Shown here: positions 15,468 through 22,737 of the stretch, one piece after another | How positions within the stretch are numbered: position 1 is the stretch's first letter | Layout: each line of letters opens with the position of its first letter | Source of the DNA: an uncultured Collinsella sp. | Lineage (GTDB): Bacteria; Actinomycetota; Coriobacteriia; Coriobacteriales; Coriobacteriaceae | Direction: 5' to 3' | DNA: 23,833 nt | Assembly: GCA_902467875.1 (NCBI GenBank) | Contig: CABQWP010000031.1 | Location: forward strand, 1 to 23,833 | Program-made: the position numbers and the translations under genes | Notes under the pieces: model-generated | What the model was told of the DNA's origin: nothing | Seen by the model: only the letters and a program-made list of their open reading frames with translations | The model's database searches: none

Positions 15468-15493
15468 GTACACGTTGAGTCTGTACACGTTGA
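15468..15493. repeat. Tandem direct repeat GTACACGTTGA x2
   Basis: GTACACGTTGA is repeated exactly at 15468-15478 and 15483-15493, a 15-base period. It lies between two hairpins in the leader of the 15625 gene. It may be an operator or a remnant of a short duplication. Confidence 0.6.
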
Positions 15494-15506
15494 TAGACTC
15501 CATCTT

Positions 15507-15531
15507 GCCCGCAAGGAGCGGGCGCGTTTTA
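15507..15531 (+). terminator. Terminator-like hairpin in the leader of the 15625 gene
   Basis: GCCCGC (15507-15512) and GCGGGC (15518-15523) form a 6-bp GC stem with a 5-base loop, followed by GCGTTTTA. An outer GACTC (15496-15500) and GAGTC (15536-15540) enclose it. Its position about 95 bases before a start codon makes transcription attenuation possible. Confidence 0.5.
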
Positions 15532-15624
15532 TCCAGAGTCGGGGTAGAGAGTTGGCTCCACGATCCCGACGCCAACCGGCCAAGAGGCACGGTGGCCCTG
15601 CCAACATCGATGAAAGGAGTCCGT

Positions 15625-16065
15625 ATGGACAATTTCTCCGTGCGCAGTGAGCGCAACTTCCACAACCTGGCAGCCAAGCCAAAACGAATGCATCTTCTGG
15701 ACGAGCCGAGCGGCTATGCCTCGGCCATGGTCAAGAACAGCCTCTCCCACCAGATGCGCTTCACGGTACAGAAGCTCGAGGAAGAGCTCTGCGCTGCTGG
15801 CAATCCGCATGTGCTACAGATTAAGTTGTTCGGAGACGATTTGCGTAAGCCGTCTAGCTGGAAGCTCTTTGCCGACGGCGCGTGCGTCGCAAGCGGCTCG
15901 GGCGACTTTGCCCGCGAGTGCTTCTGCGAGGGAGCCGAAGTGTTCCTGGATCTGTGTCGCGACGCCGTCGAGACTGCCGAGCTGTGCCAGTGGAGCGAGA
16001 GGGAGTACGAGCTGTTGGGTGCCGCGCGCGGGATTGCGGGGGGTGTAGGAACAGAAGCCTCATGA
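15625..16065 (+). CDS. Small protein of unknown function
   Basis: The 146-residue product begins MDNFSVRSERNFHNLAAKPK. The start at 15625 is supported by AAAGGAG about 6 bases upstream; a longer frame runs through the structured leader and is rejected. The protein is soluble and mixed alpha/beta, with five cysteines and motifs such as QKLEEELCAAGNPHVLQIKL and DFARECFCEGAEVFLDLCRD. No signal peptide or membrane helix is visible. The last dozen residues are glycine-rich and look less conserved. I do not recognise a family. It is preceded by about 380 bases of repeats and hairpins, suggesting regulated expression. Confidence 0.65.
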   Translation: MDNFSVRSERNFHNLAAKPKRMHLLDEPSGYASAMVKNSLSHQMRFTVQKLEEELCAAGNPHVLQIKLFGDDLRKPSSWKLFADGACVASGSGDFARECFCEGAEVFLDLCRDAVETAELCQWSEREYELLGAARGIAGGVGTEAS

Positions 16066-16372
16066 CGGTGGCCTCAGCTGGAATGACGTATCGCTCGATA
16101 AATGATCTCAACAACGTAGCCGATGCGCCGCATTTCACCTCAAAGGCATTGAGCGATCGGGAGGCGTCCAGCATTTCTTTGATATCCCCAATTGATTGTT
16201 CCGAGAAAGTCTCTTCATGTCCTTATAATCGCCCTTACGAGAAACGTGGACGAGACAGGCGTCCATATGCCGTCTCTAAACTAACGAGCCGTTCGCGGAA
16301 AGAACATCTGGCTAGCATGGGCCAAAGATATACTGGTATCGCTGCAACAATTATGGAAGATCGGCACCACCA
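16066..16372 (+). promoter_or_regulatory. Leader and promoter region of the surface-protein gene
   Basis: No credible gene lies in these 307 bases. A consensus TATAAT at 16224-16229 without a clear -35 could start a roughly 137-base leader. That leader carries a hairpin at 16252-16276 (GAGAC/GTCTC plus GGC/GCC with one bulged A). Short open frames across this stretch show no protein-like pattern. Confidence 0.4.
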
Positions 16373-18187
16373 ATGACCTCCTTGAAATTCTCCAGGCGCT
16401 TCGCGCTTAGCCTGCTCGCCTCGCTGTCCGCCACCGTAGCGCTTGCTTTGCCCTCAACCGCCCTAGCCGCGTCGGACCCGAACCCGCCCAGCATCTCCAA
16501 CGTGACGATATCCGCGACGACAGTCACGGCCGGCTCCACGCTGCATGTCGGCTATAGCGTCGATGACCCTGACGGGGTACGGTCCGTCACGCCCATAGTC
16601 GAAGTCGTTGTCGAAAACGATACCGGAGACCATGGAATCAGTTCCCGTCTCGCCTTCTCGTCGACCGGCAACACGACCGCGGGCTTCGATATCTCCACCT
16701 CCCCGAGCGACCGGCCCTGCAGGTACCGGATCATCGGCCTCGGCGTGACCGATAGTCTTGGATGGGTTACCGATGTCTACGACACGACGTATGCCGAGGA
16801 GAAGGGGCTCGACTGTCCGACCTTCACCACCGACCCCCTCGAGTATGAGGTGACCGAGGGACCCGAGGACCAAAACCCGCCGACCGTGTCCTCCGTGTCG
16901 CTCTCGAGCAGGGAGGTCGCAACCGGTGCCGACTTCCACATCTCTTGGACCGTCTCCGATGCCGACGGCGTTCGCTCCGTTTCCCCCATACTGCGGCAGG
17001 GCTGGGAGAATTCGGACGACGGCTGCTCTGTTTCGTCAGCCTATTATCACGGAGGCTCGTCTATCGACGGGTTTGACCTCACATTCGACAGCAATAGGAT
17101 CGGAAGGCACAGGCTGATCGGCCTTTCGGTCACCGATGGCCTAGGGTTCGAGACCGATGTGTACGAGAGTTCCTACGCCAGGGCCAACGGCATTTCGGGC
17201 GCGACTTTCTCGGTTGGCGACCCGAGCGAGCTGTGCTTCGAGGTGACCGGCAGCGCGATCGACCGGAACCCGCCCACGGTCTCGAACGTTTCCATCTCCG
17301 CGAAGAGGGTCCCCGTCGGCGGAATCCTCCGTATCTATTGCAATGTAGGCGACGCGGACGGCGTAAAGTCTGTCTCCCCGATCCTCGGCGACCCCGGCTA
17401 TGTCGAGGACCCGAACTCTTTAAAGACCCGCAAAACGTTGAGCTGCAGCTACGATGCGGCAAGGGGCTATATCGAAATCGAGTTCCCCACGTCGCTCTCG
17501 ATGGGCTCGTTTGAAATCCAAGCCCTCGCGGTCCTCGACAAGACGGGCCACGAGACCTTCGTCTACAGCTCCGCCTACGCCGAGCGTAACGGCAAGACCG
17601 GCGTTCAGACCTTTGATGTCGACGACGCGGGGGACGTCACCTTCGACGTGACCGCTCCGCTGTATGCCGCCACCAAGGGCGACGGGCAGGCGTATGCAAA
17701 GGACGGCAAGGCCGGTCTGACCTTCCGCTTCAGCGGTCCTCTCGATGAGTTCACGCGTCTCCTCGTGGACGGAACTGAGGTCTCCGCCGAGAACTACACC
17801 GCAACCAGGGGCAGCACGATTATCGAGCTCAGGCCGTCCTACCTGGACACGCTCGCCGCCGGCGGACACACCGTCACGGCCGTCTGGAAGGACGGGACGG
17901 CGACCGATGCGTCCTTCACCGTGGAGGGGAAGGCCCAAGGGGAGCAGGCGGGCGGAAAGACCGACGTAGATTCACCCGGCGACAACAAAAGTGATCCTGC
18001 CACTCCTGAAAAGGACGCCGACGAGGCGGCTACAAAAAAGTCGGGACGCACGACAGCCGATGAACCAAAGCTCGCTGCAACCGGCGACTCCACTTGGATG
18101 GCCAGCATCGCATTGGCCATGGCGGCCACGGCCTGCTTCACGGCAGCGAGAAGGCTTGAGCCCAAGCAGCATAGGCACGAACAGTAG
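16373..18187 (+). CDS. Secreted, cell-wall-anchored protein with three 131-residue repeats
   Basis: The 604-residue product has a signal peptide (MTSLKFSRRFALSLLASLSA to about residue 33, cleavage near ALA-A). Three tandem repeats begin at N37, N168 and N299 with NPPS/TVSxVSIS, each carrying DxDGVRSVSPI and exactly 131 residues apart. They look like beta-sandwich modules. A different module follows (about 430-520) with FRFSGPLDEFTRLLVDGTEV and TLAAGGHTVTAVW, a domain common in Gram-positive surface proteins. A Lys/Asp/Thr-rich spacer (520-565) leads to the sorting signal: LAATG (567-571), a hydrophobic stretch and a basic tail. LAxTG signals are used by class E sortases of Actinobacteria. The role is likely adhesion or surface structure; no enzymatic motif is seen. 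Confidence 0.85.
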   Translation: MTSLKFSRRFALSLLASLSATVALALPSTALAASDPNPPSISNVTISATTVTAGSTLHVGYSVDDPDGVRSVTPIVEVVVENDTGDHGISSRLAFSSTGNTTAGFDISTSPSDRPCRYRIIGLGVTDSLGWVTDVYDTTYAEEKGLDCPTFTTDPLEYEVTEGPEDQNPPTVSSVSLSSREVATGADFHISWTVSDADGVRSVSPILRQGWENSDDGCSVSSAYYHGGSSIDGFDLTFDSNRIGRHRLIGLSVTDGLGFETDVYESSYARANGISGATFSVGDPSELCFEVTGSAIDRNPPTVSNVSISAKRVPVGGILRIYCNVGDADGVKSVSPILGDPGYVEDPNSLKTRKTLSCSYDAARGYIEIEFPTSLSMGSFEIQALAVLDKTGHETFVYSSAYAERNGKTGVQTFDVDDAGDVTFDVTAPLYAATKGDGQAYAKDGKAGLTFRFSGPLDEFTRLLVDGTEVSAENYTATRGSTIIELRPSYLDTLAAGGHTVTAVWKDGTATDASFTVEGKAQGEQAGGKTDVDSPGDNKSDPATPEKDADEAATKKSGRTTADEPKLAATGDSTWMASIALAMAATACFTAARRLEPKQHRHEQ

Positions 18188-18207
18188 CTCAAAGCGAACT
18201 CAACTGG

Positions 18208-18242
18208 GAAGGGCAGATGGATAGCCGTCCTTCTCTTATAAT
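18208..18242 (+). promoter_or_regulatory. Weak terminator and -10 box between 16373 and 18370 genes
   Basis: GAAGG (18208-18212) and CCTTC (18229-18233) can pair around an imperfect inner GC/GC, followed by a T-rich stretch. A consensus TATAAT at 18237-18242 could start the next gene. Both calls are by eye and weak. Confidence 0.3.
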
Positions 18243-18369
18243 CAACCCAATCCGCTGAAATGCAATCAGTTAACGAGTTTCGCCAGACGCTCGGCCTCTA
18301 CCCCGCTCTAGCAAGCCACCAGGCGATGAGATAATGCCCACGACTATCAACGTAAGCAAGGAGCGCGCT

Positions 18370-19605
18370 ATGGCAGACAACGAGACCAAACCCTCGGCGA
18401 ACGACGGCCGAGAGGAGCTCGTAGCAAAACAGCTCGCATCGACCAAAATCAACCTCGCGCTCACTCAGAAGCGGGTGGACGTCTCCGGCGCCATCAAGCT
18501 ACCGCTCGAGCGAATTCCCCAACTCGGCGTGGCGTTCGCCTCGCTCCCCTCGATGTTTCGCACCGTCACCAACACGGTGAGCGTGCCCACGCTGCTCCAG
18601 GCGACTGACAAATATGGTAACCCGCTCGATCCGTCGAAACTCAACTCGTTCAAGGACGGCAGCGGTCTCACAGGGGGCTACCGCGACGCCGCCAAGGGCC
18701 TTGGGCAGGCGCGCTTCCACGTAGTCGAGGGCGACATCGCCACGAGCGTCACGCAGGTGCCTTACGATCCAACATCGCTATTCATGACAGCCGCAATCGC
18801 GCAGATAAACCAAAAGCTCGACTCCATCCAGGAGTCCGTCGACGAAATGTTCGAGTACATGCGTCAGCGCGACAAGGCCAACATGCGTGGCAACCTCAAG
18901 ACGCTCGCAGACATCCTCAACGGTTACGGCCTCAACTACGGCAACGCCACCTACATGGCAAACGCCCATATGAAGGTGCTCGACATCAAGCAGTCGTCCG
19001 CGCAGGACATGGAACTCTTCCGCTCGCAGGCACAGGCGGATCTGAAAAAGAAAGGGTTCATCGAGGTGCGAGACGGCTTGGGCAGACGCCTCGACAAGGT
19101 GCTCGACTACCTCAAAGACTGCCAGCTCGCCACCTACATCCACGCGTTCTCGCTGTTCCTCGAACCCATGCTCGCCCAGAACTTCGAGCCCGCAAAGCTC
19201 GCGGACGCCACTGCGAAGATTGAGGCTGATTCGATCGCGTACCGCGAGCTCTACACCGACTGCTACAACGCACTCGAAGCGGGGGCTGTCGACACCGTCG
19301 ATGCGGCACTGCTGGGCGGTATCGCGTCCGCGGGCAAATTGCTCGGCCACGCCATCGCAAAGACCCCCGTGGGCGACCATACACTCATCGACGAGGCGCT
19401 CGAAGGCGCAGGAGAGAGCATCGGAAAGTTCAACGACAAGCAATCCGAGAAACTCCTCGAAAAGCTCCATCAGGCAAAGACGCCCGACGTCACGCCGTTC
19501 AAGCAGAGCGTAAAGGAGATCGACACCCTCTACAACCGCCCCGCGCGGATCGCCGTGGACGCCGAGAACGTCTACATCTTGCCTGCCAAGCAGCAGGAAG
19601 AGTAA
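18370..19605 (+). CDS. Unknown helical protein, apparently a conserved family
   Basis: The 411-residue product begins MADNETKPSANDGREELVAK. The ATG at 18370 is preferred over one at 18334 because AAGGAG lies 6 bases upstream. A coiled-coil-like segment (MTAAIAQINQKLDSIQESVD, about 139-172) is followed by NYGNATYMANAHMKVLDIKQ, DCQLATYIHAFSLFLEPML and DSIAYRELYTDCYN. A glycine-rich hydrophobic stretch LLGGIASAGKLLGHAIAK lies at about 314-331. There is no signal peptide. From memory, similar proteins of unknown function occur in Firmicutes; this is an impression, not a search. It faces the exonuclease gene tail to tail. Confidence 0.7.
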   Translation: MADNETKPSANDGREELVAKQLASTKINLALTQKRVDVSGAIKLPLERIPQLGVAFASLPSMFRTVTNTVSVPTLLQATDKYGNPLDPSKLNSFKDGSGLTGGYRDAAKGLGQARFHVVEGDIATSVTQVPYDPTSLFMTAAIAQINQKLDSIQESVDEMFEYMRQRDKANMRGNLKTLADILNGYGLNYGNATYMANAHMKVLDIKQSSAQDMELFRSQAQADLKKKGFIEVRDGLGRRLDKVLDYLKDCQLATYIHAFSLFLEPMLAQNFEPAKLADATAKIEADSIAYRELYTDCYNALEAGAVDTVDAALLGGIASAGKLLGHAIAKTPVGDHTLIDEALEGAGESIGKFNDKQSEKLLEKLHQAKTPDVTPFKQSVKEIDTLYNRPARIAVDAENVYILPAKQQEE

Positions 19606-19646
19606 CGATACGCGACAGGCACGCGCCATGCAGACAGCTAACGCCC

Positions 19647-20381
19647 CTACCTTCCCGCCGCCTTCAGCTTCAGCAGCAGGTCGCCCAGCTCGGGGCACTT
19701 GCTGGAAAGACGCGTCTGAGCTCGCTCGCCCATCCCCCACCGCTGACGGATCTCCTGGGCGCGCGGACTCACGTGATAGTCCCCGTCCATCACCTGCCTG
19801 AGCAGCTTGGCGGTCACGCGCGCATCGGCCAGAGCGCTGTGGGCGTGCCCCGTCGACTCGTCGAACTCGATGCCAAACCACGTTGCCGCGTCGCCCAGCG
19901 AGACACGCCCGTGGCTGCCCACGTCCATGATCGAGGTGTAAAACGCCTGCAGGTCGGCCCAGTCCGTAGGAAATGCGGAAAGGTCGATGTGCTTTGCCTG
20001 GCACTCGGTCAAAAGCTGTCGACGGTCCGTCCCGCTCCAGCAAACTATCTGGGCGGAGTAGCGACCGATCCAATCGCCGAGCCTTTTGATCACCACATAG
20101 AGCGGATCGGCCATCGCGGTGTCCACGGCCGATATCCCTGTGAACTCGCGGACGGGGAACGCAACGCCTTCGGTAAATTCTGTCTGCACAAACTGCGAGA
20201 ACTCGCCCATAACGTTGCCGTGGTAATCGAGCTTGACGGCGCCGACCTCGATAATCTCATGGCGCAGTCCACGGCGCTGGCGCTGCTTTGGCACCGGCGC
20301 AAACTCAAAGTCCAGCACGATCTGGCGCGCAAAGTTCGTCGTATCGATGGCCGAAATATCCGGCGTCTTTTTGTCTGGCAC
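19647..20381 (-). CDS. DEDDh-family 3'-5' exonuclease (DnaQ/RNase T-like)
   Basis: The 244-residue product starts at a GTG (20379-20381) with GGAGAAAGG about 8 bases upstream. The exonuclease motifs are in order: ExoI VLDFEF with D24 and E26 plus HEIIEVGAVK, ExoII around CWSGTDRRQLL with D119, and ExoIII HAHSALADARVTAKLL with H181 and D186 spaced as in the DEDDh class. This fold includes DNA polymerase III epsilon, RNase T and KapD-type proteins, acting on DNA or RNA 3' ends. Without a polymerase-binding tail it is a stand-alone nuclease; the substrate cannot be decided. It is monocistronic. Confidence 0.88.
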   Translation of the reverse strand: MPDKKTPDISAIDTTNFARQIVLDFEFAPVPKQRQRRGLRHEIIEVGAVKLDYHGNVMGEFSQFVQTEFTEGVAFPVREFTGISAVDTAMADPLYVVIKRLGDWIGRYSAQIVCWSGTDRRQLLTECQAKHIDLSAFPTDWADLQAFYTSIMDVGSHGRVSLGDAATWFGIEFDESTGHAHSALADARVTAKLLRQVMDGDYHVSPRAQEIRQRWGMGERAQTRLSSKCPELGDLLLKLKAAGR

Positions 20382-20484
20382 GGTCAGGGCCTTTCTCCGT
20401 CAACTGCCGCTCGTTACATAGGCGGCTACATTGCCGTAAGGATAGGCGCCCGCGCGGACATGAAATCGCACAGCACGGCTTTCC

Positions 20485-20517
20485 GGCATCCTTGCGTAAA
20501 GCCACACTTTGAGAGAA
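20485..20517 (-). pseudogene. Short remnant resembling the 3' coding end of the 21265 ATPase gene
   Basis: This 33-base segment matches 21321-21353, inside the 3' end of the ATPase gene, at 28 of 33 positions. In the matching minus-strand frame both read SKxGFTQGCR. No other part of an ATPase gene is recognisable nearby, so it is at most a small decayed fragment. Confidence 0.45.
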
Positions 20518-20545
20518 TCACGTCACTGTTATTATCGAACATATA

Positions 20546-20575
20546 TTCGTATTTATAGCAGTACTTTGATAGAAT
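20546..20575 (+). promoter_or_regulatory. Candidate promoter for the small membrane peptide
   Basis: TAGAAT (20570-20575) is a good -10, and TTCGTA (20546-20551) is a poor -35 at 18 bases. The expected start near 20582 coincides with the first base of an 11-base segment that pairs with the 3' end of the transcript. The region is AT-rich relative to its neighbours. Confidence 0.4.
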
Positions 20576-20612
20576 TGCAGTTGTTGACGGCAGTTCCATG
20601 TGCCGGGCAGCG

Positions 20613-20631
20613 CCCTCCATGCGACGGGAGG
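20613..20631 (+). promoter_or_regulatory. Hairpin sequestering the ribosome-binding site
   Basis: CCCTCC (20613-20618) is the exact complement of GGGAGG (20626-20631), leaving a 7-base loop. GGGAGG is the Shine-Dalgarno sequence of the peptide starting at 20640, so this stem would hide it from ribosomes. Confidence 0.65.
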
Positions 20632-20639
20632 TGATGCCC

Positions 20640-20765
20640 ATGACCGATCTGATTGATTTCGTGAAGCTCCTGACCGCTTTGGTCTCGCTCCTCACGGCGC
20701 TTATCGGACTTTCCGAGGCACTTAAGCAGCGTACGAAGCAAAAGAAGAGGGGTCGACGCCGTTAA
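20640..20765 (+). CDS. 41-residue membrane peptide, candidate type I toxin
   Basis: The ATG at 20640 lies 8 bases after GGGAGG; in-frame starts at 20619 and 20634 are poorly placed relative to it. The peptide begins MTDLIDFVKLLTALVSLLTA. It forms one membrane helix (about residues 4-28) and ends in a strongly basic tail (KQRTKQKKRGRRR). Size, single helix and basic tail resemble type I toxins such as TxpA/BsrG and small holin-like toxins, though I cannot claim homology. The mRNA has a hidden Shine-Dalgarno, two nested 5'-3' inverted repeats, and a facing antisense promoter. It might instead be a regulatory membrane peptide. Confidence 0.6.
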   Translation: MTDLIDFVKLLTALVSLLTALIGLSEALKQRTKQKKRGRRR

Positions 20766-20825
20766 GGCATTGACCCCTTGAACTAAGTAACGGCGCTGCC
20801 CAGCTATCACCCTTGGGCTGCCGTC
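20730..20825 (-). ncRNA. Candidate antisense RNA (type I antitoxin) over the 3' end of the peptide gene
   Basis: A minus-strand start near 20825, set by the promoter at 20832-20860, would make an RNA overlapping the 3' part of the peptide transcript. It could end at a stem AGGGGTC/GACCCCT (20772-20778 with 20748-20754) followed on the minus strand by CTTCTTTT. Length would be about 95 bases. It would mask both 3' segments involved in long-range pairing. Confidence 0.45.
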
Positions 20826-20831
20826 GACTTT

Positions 20832-20860
20832 ATTCTACCTACGGTTGCCAGGTTTAACAA
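20832..20860 (-). promoter_or_regulatory. Antisense promoter facing the membrane peptide gene
   Basis: On the minus strand TTGTTA (20855-20860) and TAGAAT (20832-20837) are separated by exactly 17 bases. This is one of the best-formed promoters in the window. No protein gene lies downstream of it on that strand until the exonuclease, over 400 bases away. Confidence 0.55.
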
Positions 20861-20923
20861 ATGAATTTTCAGTAATGGAGCCTCGGAGCCCGCTCGCTCA
20901 ACCACCTGGCCATCGGATTAGCC

Positions 20924-21251
20924 GGATTCTGGGACACGCCTTCCGTCCCAGGCCTCTACCGGAAAATGCGTCCCACCCTGAGGCTCGATTCCGGGACACG
21001 GTTTCCATTTGAAGCCCCGATGGGAAAGCGTGTCCCGTTCCGAGAGCTCATTCCGGGATGCAGTTTCCGCTAGAGATGCCACCGGGAAAGCGTATCCCGT
21101 TTTGGAGCCGAATTCCGGGTCGTAGTTTCCGCCTGAGGGCCGATCCGGAAACGACATCCCATTCTGAAGCCGAAATCTGGAACGCACTTTCCGCCAAAGG
21201 TCGCAAAAGGAAAGCACATCCCATTCCCAGCATCAAATCAGGACGCGCTTC
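20924..21251. repeat. 62-bp-period tandem array of imperfect hairpins (array A)
   Basis: The GGG(A/T) landmark recurs at 20931, 20993, 21055, 21117, 21179 and, degenerate, 21241, which is a strict 62-base period. Each unit has a left arm like TTCCGGGACGCAGTTTCCGC, a variable middle, and a right arm like CGGGAAAGCGTATCCCGTTC, so each can fold on itself. Five full units and the start of a sixth are seen. The period is not a multiple of three, so it is not protein repeats. The rest of the 20861-21264 gap shows nothing else. Confidence 0.85.
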
Positions 21252-21264
21252 ATTATCCCCGCCC

Positions 21265-22644
21265 TCACATCTCGGCAAACGAGATCAGCTTGACGTCTCC
21301 CCTACTCTCCGCGGCATCCCGACATCCCTGCGTAAAGCCACTTTTTGAGAAAAGCGCATAGCTTTTTCGTTGCCGCCTAAAGAGCTCGCTTCGGTACACG
21401 AGCTTTTGCAGCACGTCTTCGCCCACCGGTTCATTGCGCCATTTGCACTCCGCAAACAGCGCAGCGCCCTCGCCATCGTCAACAATCAAGTCGATTTCTT
21501 CCTGCGTATGCGTGCGATTATCCGTCCCCCACCAGCGCCCAACGCTTGCCGCAACCACATCGATCTGGCCCGCGCGTGCGAGTTCGTACACGTATTGCCT
21601 GCATATAAGCTCAAAGACCGTGCCCATGTAATCCGATACGTGCGGCTCAATGCGCTCATACGCCATCTCGGCCATATCGTTTTGAATCAGCCCGATGTTC
21701 TGCGGAACAAACTTGTACCAGAACCTAAACATCTGATCGCTCAGCAGATACACGGCTCGCTTATTGCTCGTCTCGTTTAGGGGCAGCTCGCGCTCGACAA
21801 TCCCAAGCGACGCCAGCTTATCCACATAGCTCTTTACGTTGCTCGCAGGGATTCCCGTAGAGCTCGCAATCTCCGAGTTCTTCGAGCGTCCCTGGGCAAT
21901 TGCCTGTACGATCGCATCATATTGCTCGGGATTGCGGCACTCTTGCAATAGCAGGTTACTCGGCTCCTCAAAGAGATAGCCCGTAGGAGTAAGAAAAAGA
22001 CGTTTGATGTTGTCCTTGAGCGGTGCGGCAGGATCGACTTTCTCGATATATGCAGGAATGCCACCCGTCATGCCATAGCAAACTGCAGCGTCTTCGCGAC
22101 CCATGCTCTGCCACAACCCGAGGGTCGTCGTAAAATCGAGCGGCATGATCTTAAACTGGGCCGTACGCCTACCGTATAGTGGGCTCTCGTAGCCCAACGC
22201 CTGTTCCTCCATAAACGAAAGAGACGAGCCGCATAGGATCAGCATGAGCCTGGTCTCTTTGTATAAGTGGTCGATCTTGTCTTGCAGCAACGAGCTGATT
22301 TCGGGATTCGATTGGGCGAGATAGGGATACTCGTCAATCACGACAACCAAACGTTCCGTGCGAGCCATGGTGGCCAATGCATCGAACGCCTCGTCAAAAC
22401 TACGAAACGACACGCCCGCAGCACCAACCGAGCTTGCAAGTATTGCCTGGCTAAAGCCGTGCAGGTTTGCCTCTGCATTGGTACGACGAGCTTGAAAGTA
22501 AATAGCCTTCTTGCCTTGGATGAACTCTGTGATAAGGCGCGTTTTACCCACACGGCGGCGGCCGTAAATCACAGGCATTTCAAAGGAGCCCGTGCCATAC
22601 AGTCGATTGAGCTCGGACATTTCCACTGTTCTTCCGATAAACAT
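21265..22644 (-). CDS. AAA ATPase with C-terminal DUF234 / PD-(D/E)XK nuclease-like domain
   Basis: The 459-residue protein begins MFIGRTVEMSELNRLYGTGS. Walker A is YGRRRVGKT (27-35) and Walker B is LVVVIDEYPYL (99-109), typical of the archaeal-type ATPase family with a STAND-like NTPase core. A winged-helix segment follows at about 240-290. A nuclease-like core has QEEIDLIVDD (381-390) and FAECKW (397-402), matching the D...ExK pattern of DUF234. These genes are frequent in mobile and rearranging parts of anaerobe genomes; the function is unresolved. AAGGAAGG precedes the ATG. The gene lies downstream of a large palindrome and is bracketed by 62-bp repeat arrays. Confidence 0.88.
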   Translation of the reverse strand: MFIGRTVEMSELNRLYGTGSFEMPVIYGRRRVGKTRLITEFIQGKKAIYFQARRTNAEANLHGFSQAILASSVGAAGVSFRSFDEAFDALATMARTERLVVVIDEYPYLAQSNPEISSLLQDKIDHLYKETRLMLILCGSSLSFMEEQALGYESPLYGRRTAQFKIMPLDFTTTLGLWQSMGREDAAVCYGMTGGIPAYIEKVDPAAPLKDNIKRLFLTPTGYLFEEPSNLLLQECRNPEQYDAIVQAIAQGRSKNSEIASSTGIPASNVKSYVDKLASLGIVERELPLNETSNKRAVYLLSDQMFRFWYKFVPQNIGLIQNDMAEMAYERIEPHVSDYMGTVFELICRQYVYELARAGQIDVVAASVGRWWGTDNRTHTQEEIDLIVDDGEGAALFAECKWRNEPVGEDVLQKLVYRSELFRRQRKSYALFSKSGFTQGCRDAAESRGDVKLISFAEM

Positions 22645-22660
22645 AGGGCCATCCTTCCTT

Positions 22661-22714
22661 TACGTTATAGCTAGCTATATTATACCTTCCTATAATATGG
22701 CTAGCTATAACGTA
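22661..22714. promoter_or_regulatory. 54-bp near-perfect palindrome upstream of the ATPase gene
   Basis: Positions 22661-22684 and 22691-22714 are inverted complements at 23 of 24 bases around the centre CCTTCC, with GCTAGC in each arm. TATAAT occurs on both strands (22691-22696 plus; 22679-22684 minus). It sits about 17 bases before the ATPase start codon, so it would cover or form the promoter. Probably an autoregulatory operator, or an element terminus. Confidence 0.8.
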
Positions 22715-22737
22715 ATTCGACAAGCGGAGCACGAAAA

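Noticed and set aside
16066..16174. Small minus-strand gene after the 15625 gene
   Set aside because: A short stretch looks protein-like, but the frame runs antisense into the 15625 gene with shadow composition and no ribosome-binding site.
18778..20073. 431-residue minus-strand open frame opposite the 18370 gene
   Set aside because: It overlaps both the 18370 gene and the exonuclease in different frames and has no recognisable motif.
20918..21217. Repeat protein encoded on the minus strand across array A
   Set aside because: The 62-bp period is not a multiple of three, so the frame cannot encode a repeated peptide unit. Similarity between blocks comes from the DNA repeat.
20924..21251. CRISPR array
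   Set aside because: The units are degenerate, each contains its own palindrome, there are no invariant repeats separated by unique spacers, and no cas gene is near.
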